34,277 bases of DNA, taken from assembly GCA_900550025.1 (NCBI GenBank), contig URQP01000009.1, positions 1 to 34,277 of the forward strand, read 5' to 3'. The notes below the pieces were generated by a model, which was not told where the DNA came from, ran no database searches, and worked only from the letters and a program-made list of their open reading frames with translations. Numbering within the stretch: the first letter of the stretch is position 1; each line of letters starts with the position of its first letter. This stretch comes from an uncultured Porphyromonadaceae bacterium. GTDB taxonomy: Bacteria > Bacteroidota > Bacteroidia > Bacteroidales > Muribaculaceae. Of this stretch, positions 1-7,875 are shown one piece after another. The translations under genes and the position numbers were made by a program.

Positions 1-1
1 T

Positions 2-574
2 CAGGAGATGAAATACTATCAGCGCCTTGCCGATGCCTTCACTCCGATGGCAAAAGGAATGGGCAGCGAATTCTGCAATCAGAATGCATACGATGCGGTG
101 CAGATACATGGCGGCTCAGGATTTATGAAGGATTATGCTTGCGAACGGATTTACCGGGATGCGAGAATCACTTCAATTTATGAAGGCACCACTCAGTTAC
201 AAGTTGTTGCGGCCATACGCCACGTGACCACTGGTACATATCTTAACCGTATCAAGGAATACGAGGCGATGGAGTACTCTGAAGAGTTGAAGTCCTTGAA
301 AGACAGGCTTGTGGAAATGACGTCTTTATATGAGAAGGCCGTTACTGCTGTCACTGAAGTTAAGAATACCGAATATGTCGATTTCCATGCCCGCAGGATG
401 GTGGAAATGGCCGGACATATAATTATGGGCTACCTTTTACTTGGAGATGCAACACGCAATGGCGATTTCTTGAAATCTGCGAATGTTTATGTGAATTACG
501 GAGAAGCGGAAGTTGCCAAGAACTATAAGTTCATAATGGATTCGAATCTGGATAAACTTCAATTATATAAGTAA
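2..574 (+). CDS. Acyl-CoA dehydrogenase, C-terminal part (5' end outside window)
   Basis: This is the last 191 codons of an acyl-CoA dehydrogenase, an FAD enzyme that makes the alpha-beta double bond in acyl-CoA and passes electrons to electron-transfer flavoprotein. The frame is open to the window edge, so the ATG at base 8 is internal. The visible part starts in the C-terminal helical domain: the IHGGSGFMKDY stretch, then RDARITSIYEGT. In short-chain dehydrogenases the Glu of the YEGT motif is the catalytic base, and it is present. About 110 residues follow, a helical extension beyond the minimal fold that is common in Bacteroidales members. Neighbouring etfAB genes would be expected upstream but are not in the window. 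The gene ends at a strong terminator. Chain-length specificity cannot be judged from this part. Confidence 0.9.
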   Translation, partial: QEMKYYQRLADAFTPMAKGMGSEFCNQNAYDAVQIHGGSGFMKDYACERIYRDARITSIYEGTTQLQVVAAIRHVTTGTYLNRIKEYEAMEYSEELKSLKDRLVEMTSLYEKAVTAVTEVKNTEYVDFHARRMVEMAGHIIMGYLLLGDATRNGDFLKSANVYVNYGEAEVAKNYKFIMDSNLDKLQLYK

Positions 575-598
575 AGAAATTTACGAATTGAATCACAT

Positions 599-640
599 AA
601 ACAATGCGGGACACGCCGTTGGCGGAGTTCCGCATTGTTT
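599..640 (+). terminator. Rho-independent terminator after the acyl-CoA dehydrogenase gene
   Basis: An 11-bp perfect stem, AAACAATGCGG with CCGCATTGTTT, encloses a GC-rich inner hairpin (CGCC gtt GGCG) and is followed by a T-rich stretch. It begins 24 bases after the stop codon. The arms carry A on one side and T on the other, so it could work in both directions. Confidence 0.85.
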
Positions 641-675
641 GTATTTGAAAGAAAGAAAACTTTTTCAGTTAAAGT

Positions 676-707
676 TTTGTGCTTTAGGACGATATTGGTT
701 AGATTTG
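676..707 (+). promoter_or_regulatory. Bacteroidota promoter for the SGNH-MBOAT pair
   Basis: TTTG at 676-679, a 20-base spacer, and TAGATTTG at 700-707 match the phylum consensus TTTG / TAnnTTTG. Transcription should start near 713, leaving a leader of about 14 bases before the ATG at 727. Confidence 0.7.
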
Positions 708-726
708 CGAATATTTATTACACCGA

Positions 727-1485
727 ATGCGCCCTTACATAAAATTGTTAATTGTTTTGTTCGTAACTTTTGCCGTAATGATAGCGTTGTCTGAATTAAA
801 AGATGTACGCATCTTAGGTTATGAAATTGCGACTATGCAAAATGGTGGTGCAAAGGGAATTGACACAATTACACAATCTGACACTCCAATTAAAAACACA
901 GTGGATACAGTTTGTTTGGCAGAAGAAGATACTGTGCCATGCACAATATTGTTGTTGGGAGACTCGATGGTTGAAGGGTTACGGCTTAGATTAGGAGCAT
1001 ACGCATATCATAACGGACACAAATTGTATACGGTGATATGGTATGGCTCCACTACAAAACAATGGGCGGAAAGTGGAAAGATTAGACATTATATCTATGA
1101 TATGAAGCCGGATTATGTTATGATATGTTTGGGCGGAAATGAGTTATTTGTCAGGGATATTAATAGCCATAGAAAATATGTCCGGAAAATAGTTTCTGAA
1201 ATAGGACAAATCCCATTTGTGTGGATAGGTCCACCAAATTGGAAAGATGATACAGGTATCAACGCTTTGATTTATTCGGAAATCGGAAACCGTTTTTTTG
1301 TGTCGAAAGATATGCACTTCGAGAGGGCAGATGACGGCAGGCATCCAACAAAGGAATCATCCTATGAATGGATGGACAGCGTGGTGAGATGGATGAAGCA
1401 TTCTGTGCCGCATCCCCGTTTGAACACACCCCAAATGAAAATCAAAAATCCATATAAGACAATTGTATTGACACCGGATGATTGA
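727..1485 (+). CDS. SGNH/GDSL hydrolase-fold protein, membrane-anchored, partner of an MBOAT acyltransferase
   Basis: The 252-residue protein has one N-terminal hydrophobic helix (about residues 4-21), so it is probably anchored with its catalytic domain in the periplasm. SGNH motifs are in order: block I GDSMVEG with nucleophile Ser80, GGNE at 136-139 (block III), and a C-terminal DGRH with Asp203 and His206 (block V). Proteins of this type next to MBOAT genes take part in O-acetylation of exported polysaccharides, as AlgJ/AlgX or DltD do beside AlgI or DltB. The gene overlaps the MBOAT gene by 8 bases and shares its promoter, which supports one functional pair. The start is the first ATG after the promoter. 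Whether it transfers or removes acyl groups, and on which glycan, is not visible. The coding sequence is AT-rich. Confidence 0.82.
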   Translation: MRPYIKLLIVLFVTFAVMIALSELKDVRILGYEIATMQNGGAKGIDTITQSDTPIKNTVDTVCLAEEDTVPCTILLLGDSMVEGLRLRLGAYAYHNGHKLYTVIWYGSTTKQWAESGKIRHYIYDMKPDYVMICLGGNELFVRDINSHRKYVRKIVSEIGQIPFVWIGPPNWKDDTGINALIYSEIGNRFFVSKDMHFERADDGRHPTKESSYEWMDSVVRWMKHSVPHPRLNTPQMKIKNPYKTIVLTPDD

Positions 1486-2938
1486 CAGGATAATCGACAT
1501 ATTATCTTCTCAGGCGGATAATCCGTTGATGTTCAACAGTAAGCTGTTTTGGATACTTTTTATGCTGTTTATTCCGTTATATGGCTGGCTCATAATCAGA
1601 CAGAGACGGATAGCAATGGAATTATATGTCATTGCATTCAGCCTTTTCTTCTATTACAAAGCAAGTGGATGGTGTACAGTCCTGCTAATTGCGAGGACGT
1701 TAATAGATTATTACCTTGTACGCGCAATGGATGATTCTCCAGATCCGCGGTTGCGTAAGATGTTACTTGTCATATCTATTGTTTCTGCCATAGGCATACT
1801 TGCATATTTTAAATATGCCAATTTCTTGATATATAATTTGTCGGCCATTATAAAAGGTAATTTCCAGCCGCTTGACATAATACTGCCTGTCGGAATTTCT
1901 TTTTATACATTCCAGTCGATAAGCTACACTGTCGATGTCTACAAGCGGAAGGCGCAAAAAGCTAATTCACTATTAGATTATTTATTTTATCTGTCGTTTT
2001 TCCCATACGTGGCAGCCGGACCTATTATGCGTGCTTCTACATTTCTCCCGCAAATATACACGCCTAAGAGAATTACAGACGATTCTGTTTTCAGCGGATT
2101 ATGGCTTGTGATGACAGGACTTGTTAAAAAAGCTGTCATTGCCGATTATATAGCCCAATATAATGATATGGTGTTTTCAAATCCATCCGGCTATAGCGGC
2201 TTTGAATGCATGATGGGTGTGCTTGGCTACTCCGTTCAAATTTTCTGTGATTTCTCAGGATATTCCGACATTGCGATAGGAATAGCGCGTATCATGGGCT
2301 TTGATTTGGGTATAAATTTCCGCTCGCCTTACAAATCATTAAATATCACAGATTTCTGGCACAGATGGCATATATCTTTGTCGACATGGTTAAGGGACTA
2401 TGTGTATATACCTCTTGGCGGAAACCGCAAAGGAAAAGTCAGGACTTATATGAATCTGATGTTGACAATGCTGATAGGCGGAATATGGCATGGGGCAGGA
2501 TGGTGCTTTGTTTTGTGGGGCGGGATGCATGGTTTGGGACTTATTGTGCATAAAGCGTTTTCTTCGCGTGTCAGACACTCCGCAAATATGTTGTACAAAT
2601 TATTGTCGTGGGCGGTTACGTTCATTTTTGTAACATTGCTTTGGGTATTTTTCAGATCCGGGAATTTTTCAATCGCATTGAATATGTTCGGAAAAATATT
2701 CACAGATATGAATATTGAGATGGTGTTACCATATATATCGGCACGTATGGAGTGGTTCATTATGTTGTCGGTTTCATTTGCAGCTATTTTTGCTCCGGTA
2801 AGATTTTATAGTTTTATTGAAACTAAATTCATCTCCTCCCGCTTATGGATTAAAATAATTGTATTTGCGGCTGTGGTACAATTGATTCTTGAATTTTCGG
2901 GAGCATATGTCTCACCATTTATATATTTCCAATTTTAA
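1478..2938 (+). CDS. MBOAT family membrane-bound O-acyltransferase (AlgI-like)
   Basis: This 486-residue polytopic membrane protein belongs to the MBOAT family. Such proteins move an acyl group, usually acetyl, across or within the inner membrane to a sugar acceptor. Family marks are the CDFSGYSDIAIG segment (257-268), FWHRWHISLSTWLRDY (293-308), an IPLGGNRKG loop (311-319), and the conserved catalytic His338 in GGIWHGAGW. At least eight hydrophobic helices can be read. The start overlaps the upstream SGNH gene by 8 bases, so translation is probably coupled. The length fits AlgI-type members (about 470-520). AlgI of alginate O-acetylation and DltB of teichoic acid D-alanylation are the known relatives; with an SGNH partner and no dltA or dltC, polysaccharide O-acetylation is the better guess. 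No glycan synthesis genes are adjacent, so the acceptor is unknown. Confidence 0.92.
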   Translation: MIDRIIDILSSQADNPLMFNSKLFWILFMLFIPLYGWLIIRQRRIAMELYVIAFSLFFYYKASGWCTVLLIARTLIDYYLVRAMDDSPDPRLRKMLLVISIVSAIGILAYFKYANFLIYNLSAIIKGNFQPLDIILPVGISFYTFQSISYTVDVYKRKAQKANSLLDYLFYLSFFPYVAAGPIMRASTFLPQIYTPKRITDDSVFSGLWLVMTGLVKKAVIADYIAQYNDMVFSNPSGYSGFECMMGVLGYSVQIFCDFSGYSDIAIGIARIMGFDLGINFRSPYKSLNITDFWHRWHISLSTWLRDYVYIPLGGNRKGKVRTYMNLMLTMLIGGIWHGAGWCFVLWGGMHGLGLIVHKAFSSRVRHSANMLYKLLSWAVTFIFVTLLWVFFRSGNFSIALNMFGKIFTDMNIEMVLPYISARMEWFIMLSVSFAAIFAPVRFYSFIETKFISSRLWIKIIVFAAVVQLILEFSGAYVSPFIYFQF

Positions 2939-2997
2939 ATCGACTATACTATTTTTATAAAATAAGGCAGCATCCCGGTATAACTTCCAAACAAGCT

Positions 2998-3029
2998 TGG
3001 TGATTCAACTCGGATTTGCATTATCTTTG
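2998..3029 (+). promoter_or_regulatory. Promoter giving an almost leaderless ABC-F mRNA
   Basis: TTGG at 2998-3001, a 20-base spacer and TATCTTTG at 3022-3029. The ATG lies at 3034, only 4 bases past the -7 box, so transcription would start at or next to the start codon. This placement also excludes the in-frame TTG at 3016 as the start, because it is upstream of the -7 box. Confidence 0.7.
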
Positions 3030-3033
3030 CAAT

Positions 3034-4899
3034 ATGAAATCATATCTGCAAATAGAGAATCTTTCGAAATCGTTTGGCGACAGGTTGTTGTTTGGCGATG
3101 TTACATTAGGCATATTTGAAGGCGATAAGGTTGGACTTATCGCAAAGAATGGTAACGGTAAAACCACCTTGCTCCGTATAATAGCCGGAGAAGAGCCATA
3201 CGATTCTGGCAATATTGTTTTTCGTAACGATTTAAAAATAGCATATCTGAAACAATTGCCTGCGTTTGCTCCCGATATGACGGTGATGGAAGCTTGTCTT
3301 TCAGCACAAGATGAGGTAACGGATGCTATCAGACAGTATGAAAAGGCAGTTGCGAAAGCTGACGCAAAAGAAATAGACGCTGCTATGCGTATGATGGATG
3401 CTGTAGGCGGATGGGATTACGAAGATAAGATAAAGCAGATTTTATATCAGTTGAAAATAACTGATATGAACCAACCTGTTGGAGAATTGTCCGGAGGACA
3501 AGTAAAGAGGGTAGCTTTGGCAAAAGCCATAATAGGAGAACCGGAGTTTTTCATACTCGATGAGCCTACTAATCATTTGGATGTGGAAATGATTGAATGG
3601 TTAGAAGAATATCTCAAGCGTAGCAGAATGACATTACTTATGGTTACTCACGACCGTTCTTTTCTTGACCGTGTATGCAATAAAATCATAGAAATAGACG
3701 ATCGTCAGATATATTCATACAATGGAAATTACGACTATTATCTTGAAAAGAGGGAAGAACGGATAAATTCTCAGAATGCGGAATTGGCGAAAGTCAAGAA
3801 TCTGCTTCGCACGGAACTTGACTGGATACGTCGGCAACCGCAATCTCGCGGGACGAAAGCAAAATACCGTATCGATGCGTTCTATGATTTGAAGGAACGT
3901 TCTACTTTTAAACGTGATGATTCCACAATTAACCTAAACGTAAATTCCTCATACATTGGCAATAAAATCTTTGAAGCTAAAGATGTTTGTAAAAAATATG
4001 ACAACCGTATCATTCTCGACAATTTCAGTTATACGTTTGCGCGTTATGAGAAATTGGGGATAATAGGCAATAATGGTGTCGGAAAATCAACATTCATAAA
4101 ACTGTTATTAGGACTCGAGCCTGTCGATAGTGGCCGTTTCGATGTAGGAGAGACGGTGAAATTCGGTTATTACAGTCAAGAAGGGATACAATTTAACGAG
4201 AATGAGAAAGTAATAGACGCTGTAAGAAAAATTGCCGAAGTTGTCTGTTTTGACGAAAAGACAAAATATACCGCGTCGCAGTTTTTGCAATTGTTCTTGT
4301 TTTCTCCATCAGCCCAGCAAGACTATATAGCCAAGTTAAGTGGAGGGGAGAAGCGGAGACTTTATTTGGCCACAGTATTGATGCGCAAACCTAATTTCTT
4401 GATATTAGACGAGCCCACCAACGATTTGGATATTGTCACATTAGGAATATTGGAAGATTACTTGCAAAAGTTTAAGGGCTGTGTGATAATTGTTTCGCAT
4501 GACCGCTTTTTTATGGACAGGACGGTCGATCATTTGTTCGTTTTTGAAGGAGATGGGCGGATAAAAGATTTTCCGGGCAACTATTCTGATTATAGGGAGT
4601 GGAAACAAGCTCACAAGGAAAAATCGTCAAATGAGGATAAGCGTGTTTCTGAGAAACGGGCAGTAGAAAAACGGCAGAACCAGAACAAACTTACGTTTAA
4701 AGAGCGGAAAGAATTTGAGATGTTGTCAGCAGAAATAGAATCCCTTGAAGATGAGAAAAAACAGCTTGAGGCAGATTTGTCGTCCGGATTGATTGCTGAT
4801 TACGAACAGATAACGATGAAATCGAATCGTATTTCTGAAATAATAAATCTGCTTGACGAAAAAGAAATGCGATGGCTTGAATTGTCGGAAAAAGAATAA
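3034..4899 (+). CDS. ABC-F family ATPase, Uup-like
   Basis: This 621-residue soluble protein has two tandem ABC ATPase domains and no membrane segments, the ABC-F layout. Domain 1 has Walker A GNGKTT (about 40-45), signature LSGGQVKR and Walker B ILDEPTNHLD. A charged linker follows domain 1 and includes RRQPQSRGTKAKYR. Domain 2 has Walker A GVGKST, signature LSGGEKRR and ILDEPTNDLD. The last 80 or so residues form a charged coiled coil, as in Uup, which binds DNA or ribosomes through such a tail. ABC-F proteins act on the ribosome, in translation-factor roles or as antibiotic protection. The Uup-type tail and core neighbours favour housekeeping. The start at 3034 is chosen because of the promoter position. 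The gene meets the convergent GNAT gene with only 4 bases between stops and no visible terminator. Confidence 0.88.
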   Translation: MKSYLQIENLSKSFGDRLLFGDVTLGIFEGDKVGLIAKNGNGKTTLLRIIAGEEPYDSGNIVFRNDLKIAYLKQLPAFAPDMTVMEACLSAQDEVTDAIRQYEKAVAKADAKEIDAAMRMMDAVGGWDYEDKIKQILYQLKITDMNQPVGELSGGQVKRVALAKAIIGEPEFFILDEPTNHLDVEMIEWLEEYLKRSRMTLLMVTHDRSFLDRVCNKIIEIDDRQIYSYNGNYDYYLEKREERINSQNAELAKVKNLLRTELDWIRRQPQSRGTKAKYRIDAFYDLKERSTFKRDDSTINLNVNSSYIGNKIFEAKDVCKKYDNRIILDNFSYTFARYEKLGIIGNNGVGKSTFIKLLLGLEPVDSGRFDVGETVKFGYYSQEGIQFNENEKVIDAVRKIAEVVCFDEKTKYTASQFLQLFLFSPSAQQDYIAKLSGGEKRRLYLATVLMRKPNFLILDEPTNDLDIVTLGILEDYLQKFKGCVIIVSHDRFFMDRTVDHLFVFEGDGRIKDFPGNYSDYREWKQAHKEKSSNEDKRVSEKRAVEKRQNQNKLTFKERKEFEMLSAEIESLEDEKKQLEADLSSGLIADYEQITMKSNRISEIINLLDEKEMRWLELSEKE

Positions 4900-4903
4900 T
4901 CGG

Positions 4904-5425
4904 TTATAATATTTTTTGCATTACCGCCACATCCCGAAACGTTTTCCCCACTCGTAGCCAATCTTTTAATATGCCGGAGCGGGTAAAACCGAGTTTTTCA
5001 AAAAGATTAATGCTCGTTAAGTTATCAGTTGCGATATCGGCTATTATTTGGTGTATCCCAAGAAAATCTTTGGCATAACTTATAATTGTCATCGCGGCTT
5101 CATAACCATATCCGCAACCTGCATATTCTGGTGATATAAGAATCCCGATATGCACACGTGAATGGAATGGATTGAAATCGAACATATCAACCATTCCGAT
5201 TGCCGTGTTTGTCGTTTTCTCGACAACCATCAGTCTGAGTTGCATATCCTTGAAAATGTCCGCGGAATAATTTTTAATATATTCGCATATCTGGCGTTTG
5301 GAATACGGTGCCATCGTAGAGCCATATTGCCAAATGTCCGGATTGTTTTCCCATTGAAAAATGACGTCGAGATCCGTTGGCTCTACTGCTCGTAACGTAA
5401 TATGCGTGTTTTCTAATAATTTCAT
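4904..5425 (-). CDS. GNAT family N-acetyltransferase (RimJ/RimL or SpeG type)
   Basis: The 173-residue protein has the GNAT fold: an N-terminal strand reading [19 protein letters not shown], the central [20 protein letters not shown] segment that matches the acetyl-CoA pyrophosphate-binding motif A, and a C-terminal [19 protein letters not shown] motif B. Members of this subgroup acetylate ribosomal protein N termini, spermidine or small amines. The substrate cannot be told from sequence. It overlaps recR by 4 bases (ATGA), so it is the second gene of a recR-GNAT unit and is probably translated by coupling. No terminator is apparent between it and the convergent ABC-F gene. The motif A glycine pattern is slightly divergent (AGCGYGYEA), but the fold assignment is firm. 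Confidence 0.85.
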   Translation of the reverse strand: MKLLENTHITLRAVEPTDLDVIFQWENNPDIWQYGSTMAPYSKRQICEYIKNYSADIFKDMQLRLMVVEKTTNTAIGMVDMFDFNPFHSRVHIGILISPEYAGCGYGYEAAMTIISYAKDFLGIHQIIADIATDNLTSINLFEKLGFTRSGILKDWLRVGKTFRDVAVMQKIL

Positions 5426-6051
5426 TTTGATTTCTTGAAGCTGTCGGTAAATAGAGTGCGGTTTATAATGGAACGTCCTAATGTAACTTCATCCGTATAT
5501 TCTATTTCGTTGCCTATGGCTACACCTCGCGCAAGGATTGTGATTTTCACATCGTAGGGCGATAATTTCCTGAAAATGTAGAAGTTAGTTGTGTCGCCCT
5601 CCATAGTCGCGCTCAACGCTAAAATCACTTCTTTTATGCCACCTTGTGTTACCCGTTCTACAAGGCTGTCAATTTCAATGTCTTGCGGGCCTATGCCATC
5701 CATTGGAGAAATGAGTCCACCCAACACGTGGTACAATCCATTGAATTGATGTGTACCTTCGATAATCATTACATCCTTGACGTTTTCCACCACACAGATT
5801 GTCGAGGAATCCCGCGAGGAATTACCGCAAATAGGGCATATGTCAGATTCTGATATGTTGTGGCATACTTTACAATATCTGATTTCTTTGCGTAATTTGA
5901 TGATGGATTCGCCTAAAGAGACGGCAACATCTTCATTTTCACGCAACAGATGCAGTATCAGACGCAATGACGTTTTTCTTCCGATTCCCGGCAATTTTGC
6001 CAATTCGGAAACGGCATTCTCAAGCAGTGTGGAAGCAAATTCCTTTTCCAT
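5422..6051 (-). CDS. recR: Recombination protein RecR
   Basis: RecR works with RecO (and RecF where present) to load RecA on SSB-coated gaps. The 209-residue product has the full family order: helix-hairpin-helix [15 protein letters not shown] (about 17-31), a four-cysteine zinc site with Cys60, Cys63, Cys72 and Cys75 (CxxC, 8 residues, CxxC), a Toprim domain starting at [13 protein letters not shown] (about 86-98), and the C-terminal region with [11 protein letters not shown]. The length is close to the usual 200. It is the first gene of a minus-strand pair with a GNAT gene and is divergent from engB across a 73-base gap that holds a promoter for each side. The -7 box sits 4 bases before the ATG, so its mRNA should be nearly leaderless. 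Confidence 0.97.
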   Translation of the reverse strand: MEKEFASTLLENAVSELAKLPGIGRKTSLRLILHLLRENEDVAVSLGESIIKLRKEIRYCKVCHNISESDICPICGNSSRDSSTICVVENVKDVMIIEGTHQFNGLYHVLGGLISPMDGIGPQDIEIDSLVERVTQGGIKEVILALSATMEGDTTNFYIFRKLSPYDVKITILARGVAIGNEIEYTDEVTLGRSIINRTLFTDSFKKSK

Positions 6052-6055
6052 AATG

Positions 6056-6063
6056 CAAATTTA
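6056..6063 (-). promoter_or_regulatory. -7 promoter box of recR
   Basis: On the minus strand the sequence reads TAAATTTG then CATT and the recR ATG. It matches TAnnTTTG exactly. No good TTTG is present at the usual distance upstream, so the -33 half is weak. Confidence 0.5.
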
Positions 6064-6074
6064 CGGCTAAAAAA

Positions 6075-6105
6075 TTTATGGTTCTGCGAATTTGTTGTAT
6101 TTTTG
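6075..6105 (+). promoter_or_regulatory. Promoter of engB
   Basis: TTTA at 6075-6078, a 19-base spacer, and TATTTTTG at 6098-6105, followed by the ATG at 6125. It faces away from the recR promoter in the same 73-base gap. Confidence 0.65.
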
Positions 6106-6124
6106 AATAAATTCTTGGAATAAT

Positions 6125-6724
6125 ATGGTTATTAAAGATGCAAAATTCATTATAAGCAACAGTGACGTGCGGAAATGTCCTGATGGCAATATCCCGGAAT
6201 ATGCATTCATCGGCCGGTCGAATGTCGGCAAGTCTTCATTGATTAATATGCTGACAGAAAGGAAAAATCTTGCAAAAACTTCCGCTACTCCGGGTAAGAC
6301 GATGCTTATCAATCATTTTCTAATAAATAATGAGTGGTATATTGTAGATTTGCCGGGGTACGGATATGCGCAACGAAGCAAAGATGCGCGTGAAGAATTG
6401 CGGAAAATGATAGAGTCGTATGTGCTGAAACGCAGACAGATGACCAATTTGTTTGTACTTGTGGATTCCCGGCACAAACCGCAGAAGATAGATATGGAAT
6501 TTATCGGATGGTTAGGTGAAAATGGCGTTCCGTTCAGTATTGTGTTTACCAAATTAGACAAAATAGGTGTCAATGTCGGAAAAGACAATATCGGACGGTA
6601 TAAAAAAGAGCTGCTTGAATTTTGGGAAGAATTGCCTCCGATTTTCGAAACCTCAAGTATCGACCGTCGCGGACGTGACGCGATACTCGATTATATCGAG
6701 CAAATCAACCAGTCTCTGAAATGA
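6125..6724 (+). CDS. engB: Ribosome-biogenesis GTPase EngB (YihA/YsxC)
   Basis: EngB is an essential small GTPase needed for late assembly of the 50S subunit. The 199-residue protein carries all G motifs: G1 GRSNVGKS (30-37), a G2 region with SATPGKT, G3 DLPGYGYA (75-82, the DxPG form typical of this family), G4 TKLD (142-145) and G5 SSID (177-180). Length matches the family (about 195-210). It begins 20 bases after a good promoter. The stop codon overlaps an ATG at 6721, but the next real gene more likely starts at 6763. The downstream leucine-rich-repeat gene may be read from the same transcript because no terminator lies between. Confidence 0.96.
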   Translation: MVIKDAKFIISNSDVRKCPDGNIPEYAFIGRSNVGKSSLINMLTERKNLAKTSATPGKTMLINHFLINNEWYIVDLPGYGYAQRSKDAREELRKMIESYVLKRRQMTNLFVLVDSRHKPQKIDMEFIGWLGENGVPFSIVFTKLDKIGVNVGKDNIGRYKKELLEFWEELPPIFETSSIDRRGRDAILDYIEQINQSLK

Positions 6725-6762
6725 CCTTGGAATTAATAAATAGAAACAAAAAACAATATGAT

Positions 6763-7812
6763 ATGAAAAACAGGACAATTTTATTGCTTTCGGCAATGTT
6801 GATACCATTTGCTATGGTCGGGGCAAATGACGAATATGATTTTAGTATTACGGTCAAAGATGATGCTACAGGCTATCCAGAGAGTGCGACATTACGTTTT
6901 GTCATACTATCTGATTCTGAAGTGTCAGTGTATAAAATAATAAATGAATATCCTAAAGAAAATTTATGGATAACAATACCTGAAACAGTTGCAGATGATG
7001 ATGGTAAGGAATATACAGTCGTTGAAATAGGGGATGAAGCGAGTGTATATTCAGACGCTGATTATGAAACAAATAAGAACATTAAAGGAATTAATATTCC
7101 ATCGACAATAAAATCAATTGGGGATAAGGCGTTCAAAAATTTGGAGAATCTTGAAGAAATGAATTTTCCGGAAGGCTTGACATCAATTGGCGCTGAAGCC
7201 TTTAAAGGTTGTAAAAGCATTAAAGAAATTAATCTTCCGGAAACACTTGGTGAAGTTGGTGAACGTACATTTGAGGAATGTAGTTCAATCAAGACAATAA
7301 AAGTTCCGGATTTGATAACATATATACCAATGTATTTTTGTAATTTATGTGACAATCTGGAAACCGTATATATAGGTGAGAATGTGAAATTAATCGGATT
7401 TGCATTTCAATGTTCGCTACTTTCAGAAGTTCATATAGCGGCAATAGAGCCACCGCTTGTTGAAACTGCTACTGCATTTATGAGCAATAAAGAAATCACT
7501 GTATATGTGCCGGCTGGAACATTGGATTCATACAAAGATAAATGGGGTATGATTAAAGGTTTAGTTTTTGAAGAAGAGTCTGACGGTGGGCAAACGGCTG
7601 GAATGAATTCTATTGGGCGTACAAAGCTTACCGTCACTCAAATAGGTGACAACTCTCTACAGATATGCAATATTGACGGACATTTATCTGTATATTCGCT
7701 TTTGGGTACAAAAGTCGGAGAATATTTCAGCAAAGACGCTATATTGAATTTACCATCAGGTATTTATATATTAAAAACAGATTCGACAGTCAAGAAAGTA
7801 ATAATCCATTAA
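6763..7812 (+). CDS. Secreted BspA-like leucine-rich-repeat protein with probable type IX secretion tail
   Basis: The frame is open from 6721, but the ATG at 6763 gives a clean signal peptide (Lys/Arg, then a hydrophobic stretch, cleavage near AMVGA) and is preferred; the product is then 349 residues. The middle holds about five LRR_5 (BspA type) repeats of roughly 23 residues with the pattern LPxxLxxIGxxAFxxCxxL, for example INIPSTIKSIGDKAF and MNFPEGLTSIGAEAF. The last 75 residues look like a Bacteroidota type IX sorting domain: SVYSLLGTKV, then LPSGIYILK and a basic end. Such proteins are surface or secreted and often mediate adhesion; the ligand is unknown. The gene is strikingly AT-rich (one sampled 60-base line is 28% GC) beside core genes, which suggests an accessory gene. 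A long hairpin follows the stop. Confidence 0.85.
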   Translation: MKNRTILLLSAMLIPFAMVGANDEYDFSITVKDDATGYPESATLRFVILSDSEVSVYKIINEYPKENLWITIPETVADDDGKEYTVVEIGDEASVYSDADYETNKNIKGINIPSTIKSIGDKAFKNLENLEEMNFPEGLTSIGAEAFKGCKSIKEINLPETLGEVGERTFEECSSIKTIKVPDLITYIPMYFCNLCDNLETVYIGENVKLIGFAFQCSLLSEVHIAAIEPPLVETATAFMSNKEITVYVPAGTLDSYKDKWGMIKGLVFEEESDGGQTAGMNSIGRTKLTVTQIGDNSLQICNIDGHLSVYSLLGTKVGEYFSKDAILNLPSGIYILKTDSTVKKVIIH

Positions 7813-7824
7813 TTTAGTTATTCC

Positions 7825-7862
7825 AACTCTTCATTTCAGTTGTCAAGACAAAATGAAGAGTT
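7825..7862 (+). terminator. Long hairpin between the LRR gene and dsbD, probable terminator
   Basis: AACTCTTCATT (7825-7835) pairs perfectly with AATGAAGAGTT (7852-7862). Inside, TTGTC and GACAA can add five more pairs. A short T-rich stretch (catttt) follows a few bases on. It begins 12 bases after the LRR stop and ends 13 bases before the dsbD ATG, so it either ends the upstream transcript or lies in the dsbD leader. No clear dsbD promoter was found between the genes. Confidence 0.6.
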
Positions 7863-7875
7863 AATCATTTTAAAT

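Noticed and set aside
588..794. A 68-codon plus-strand frame after the acyl-CoA dehydrogenase
   Set aside because: It starts in front of and runs through the terminator hairpin and the SGNH promoter, so it is non-coding.
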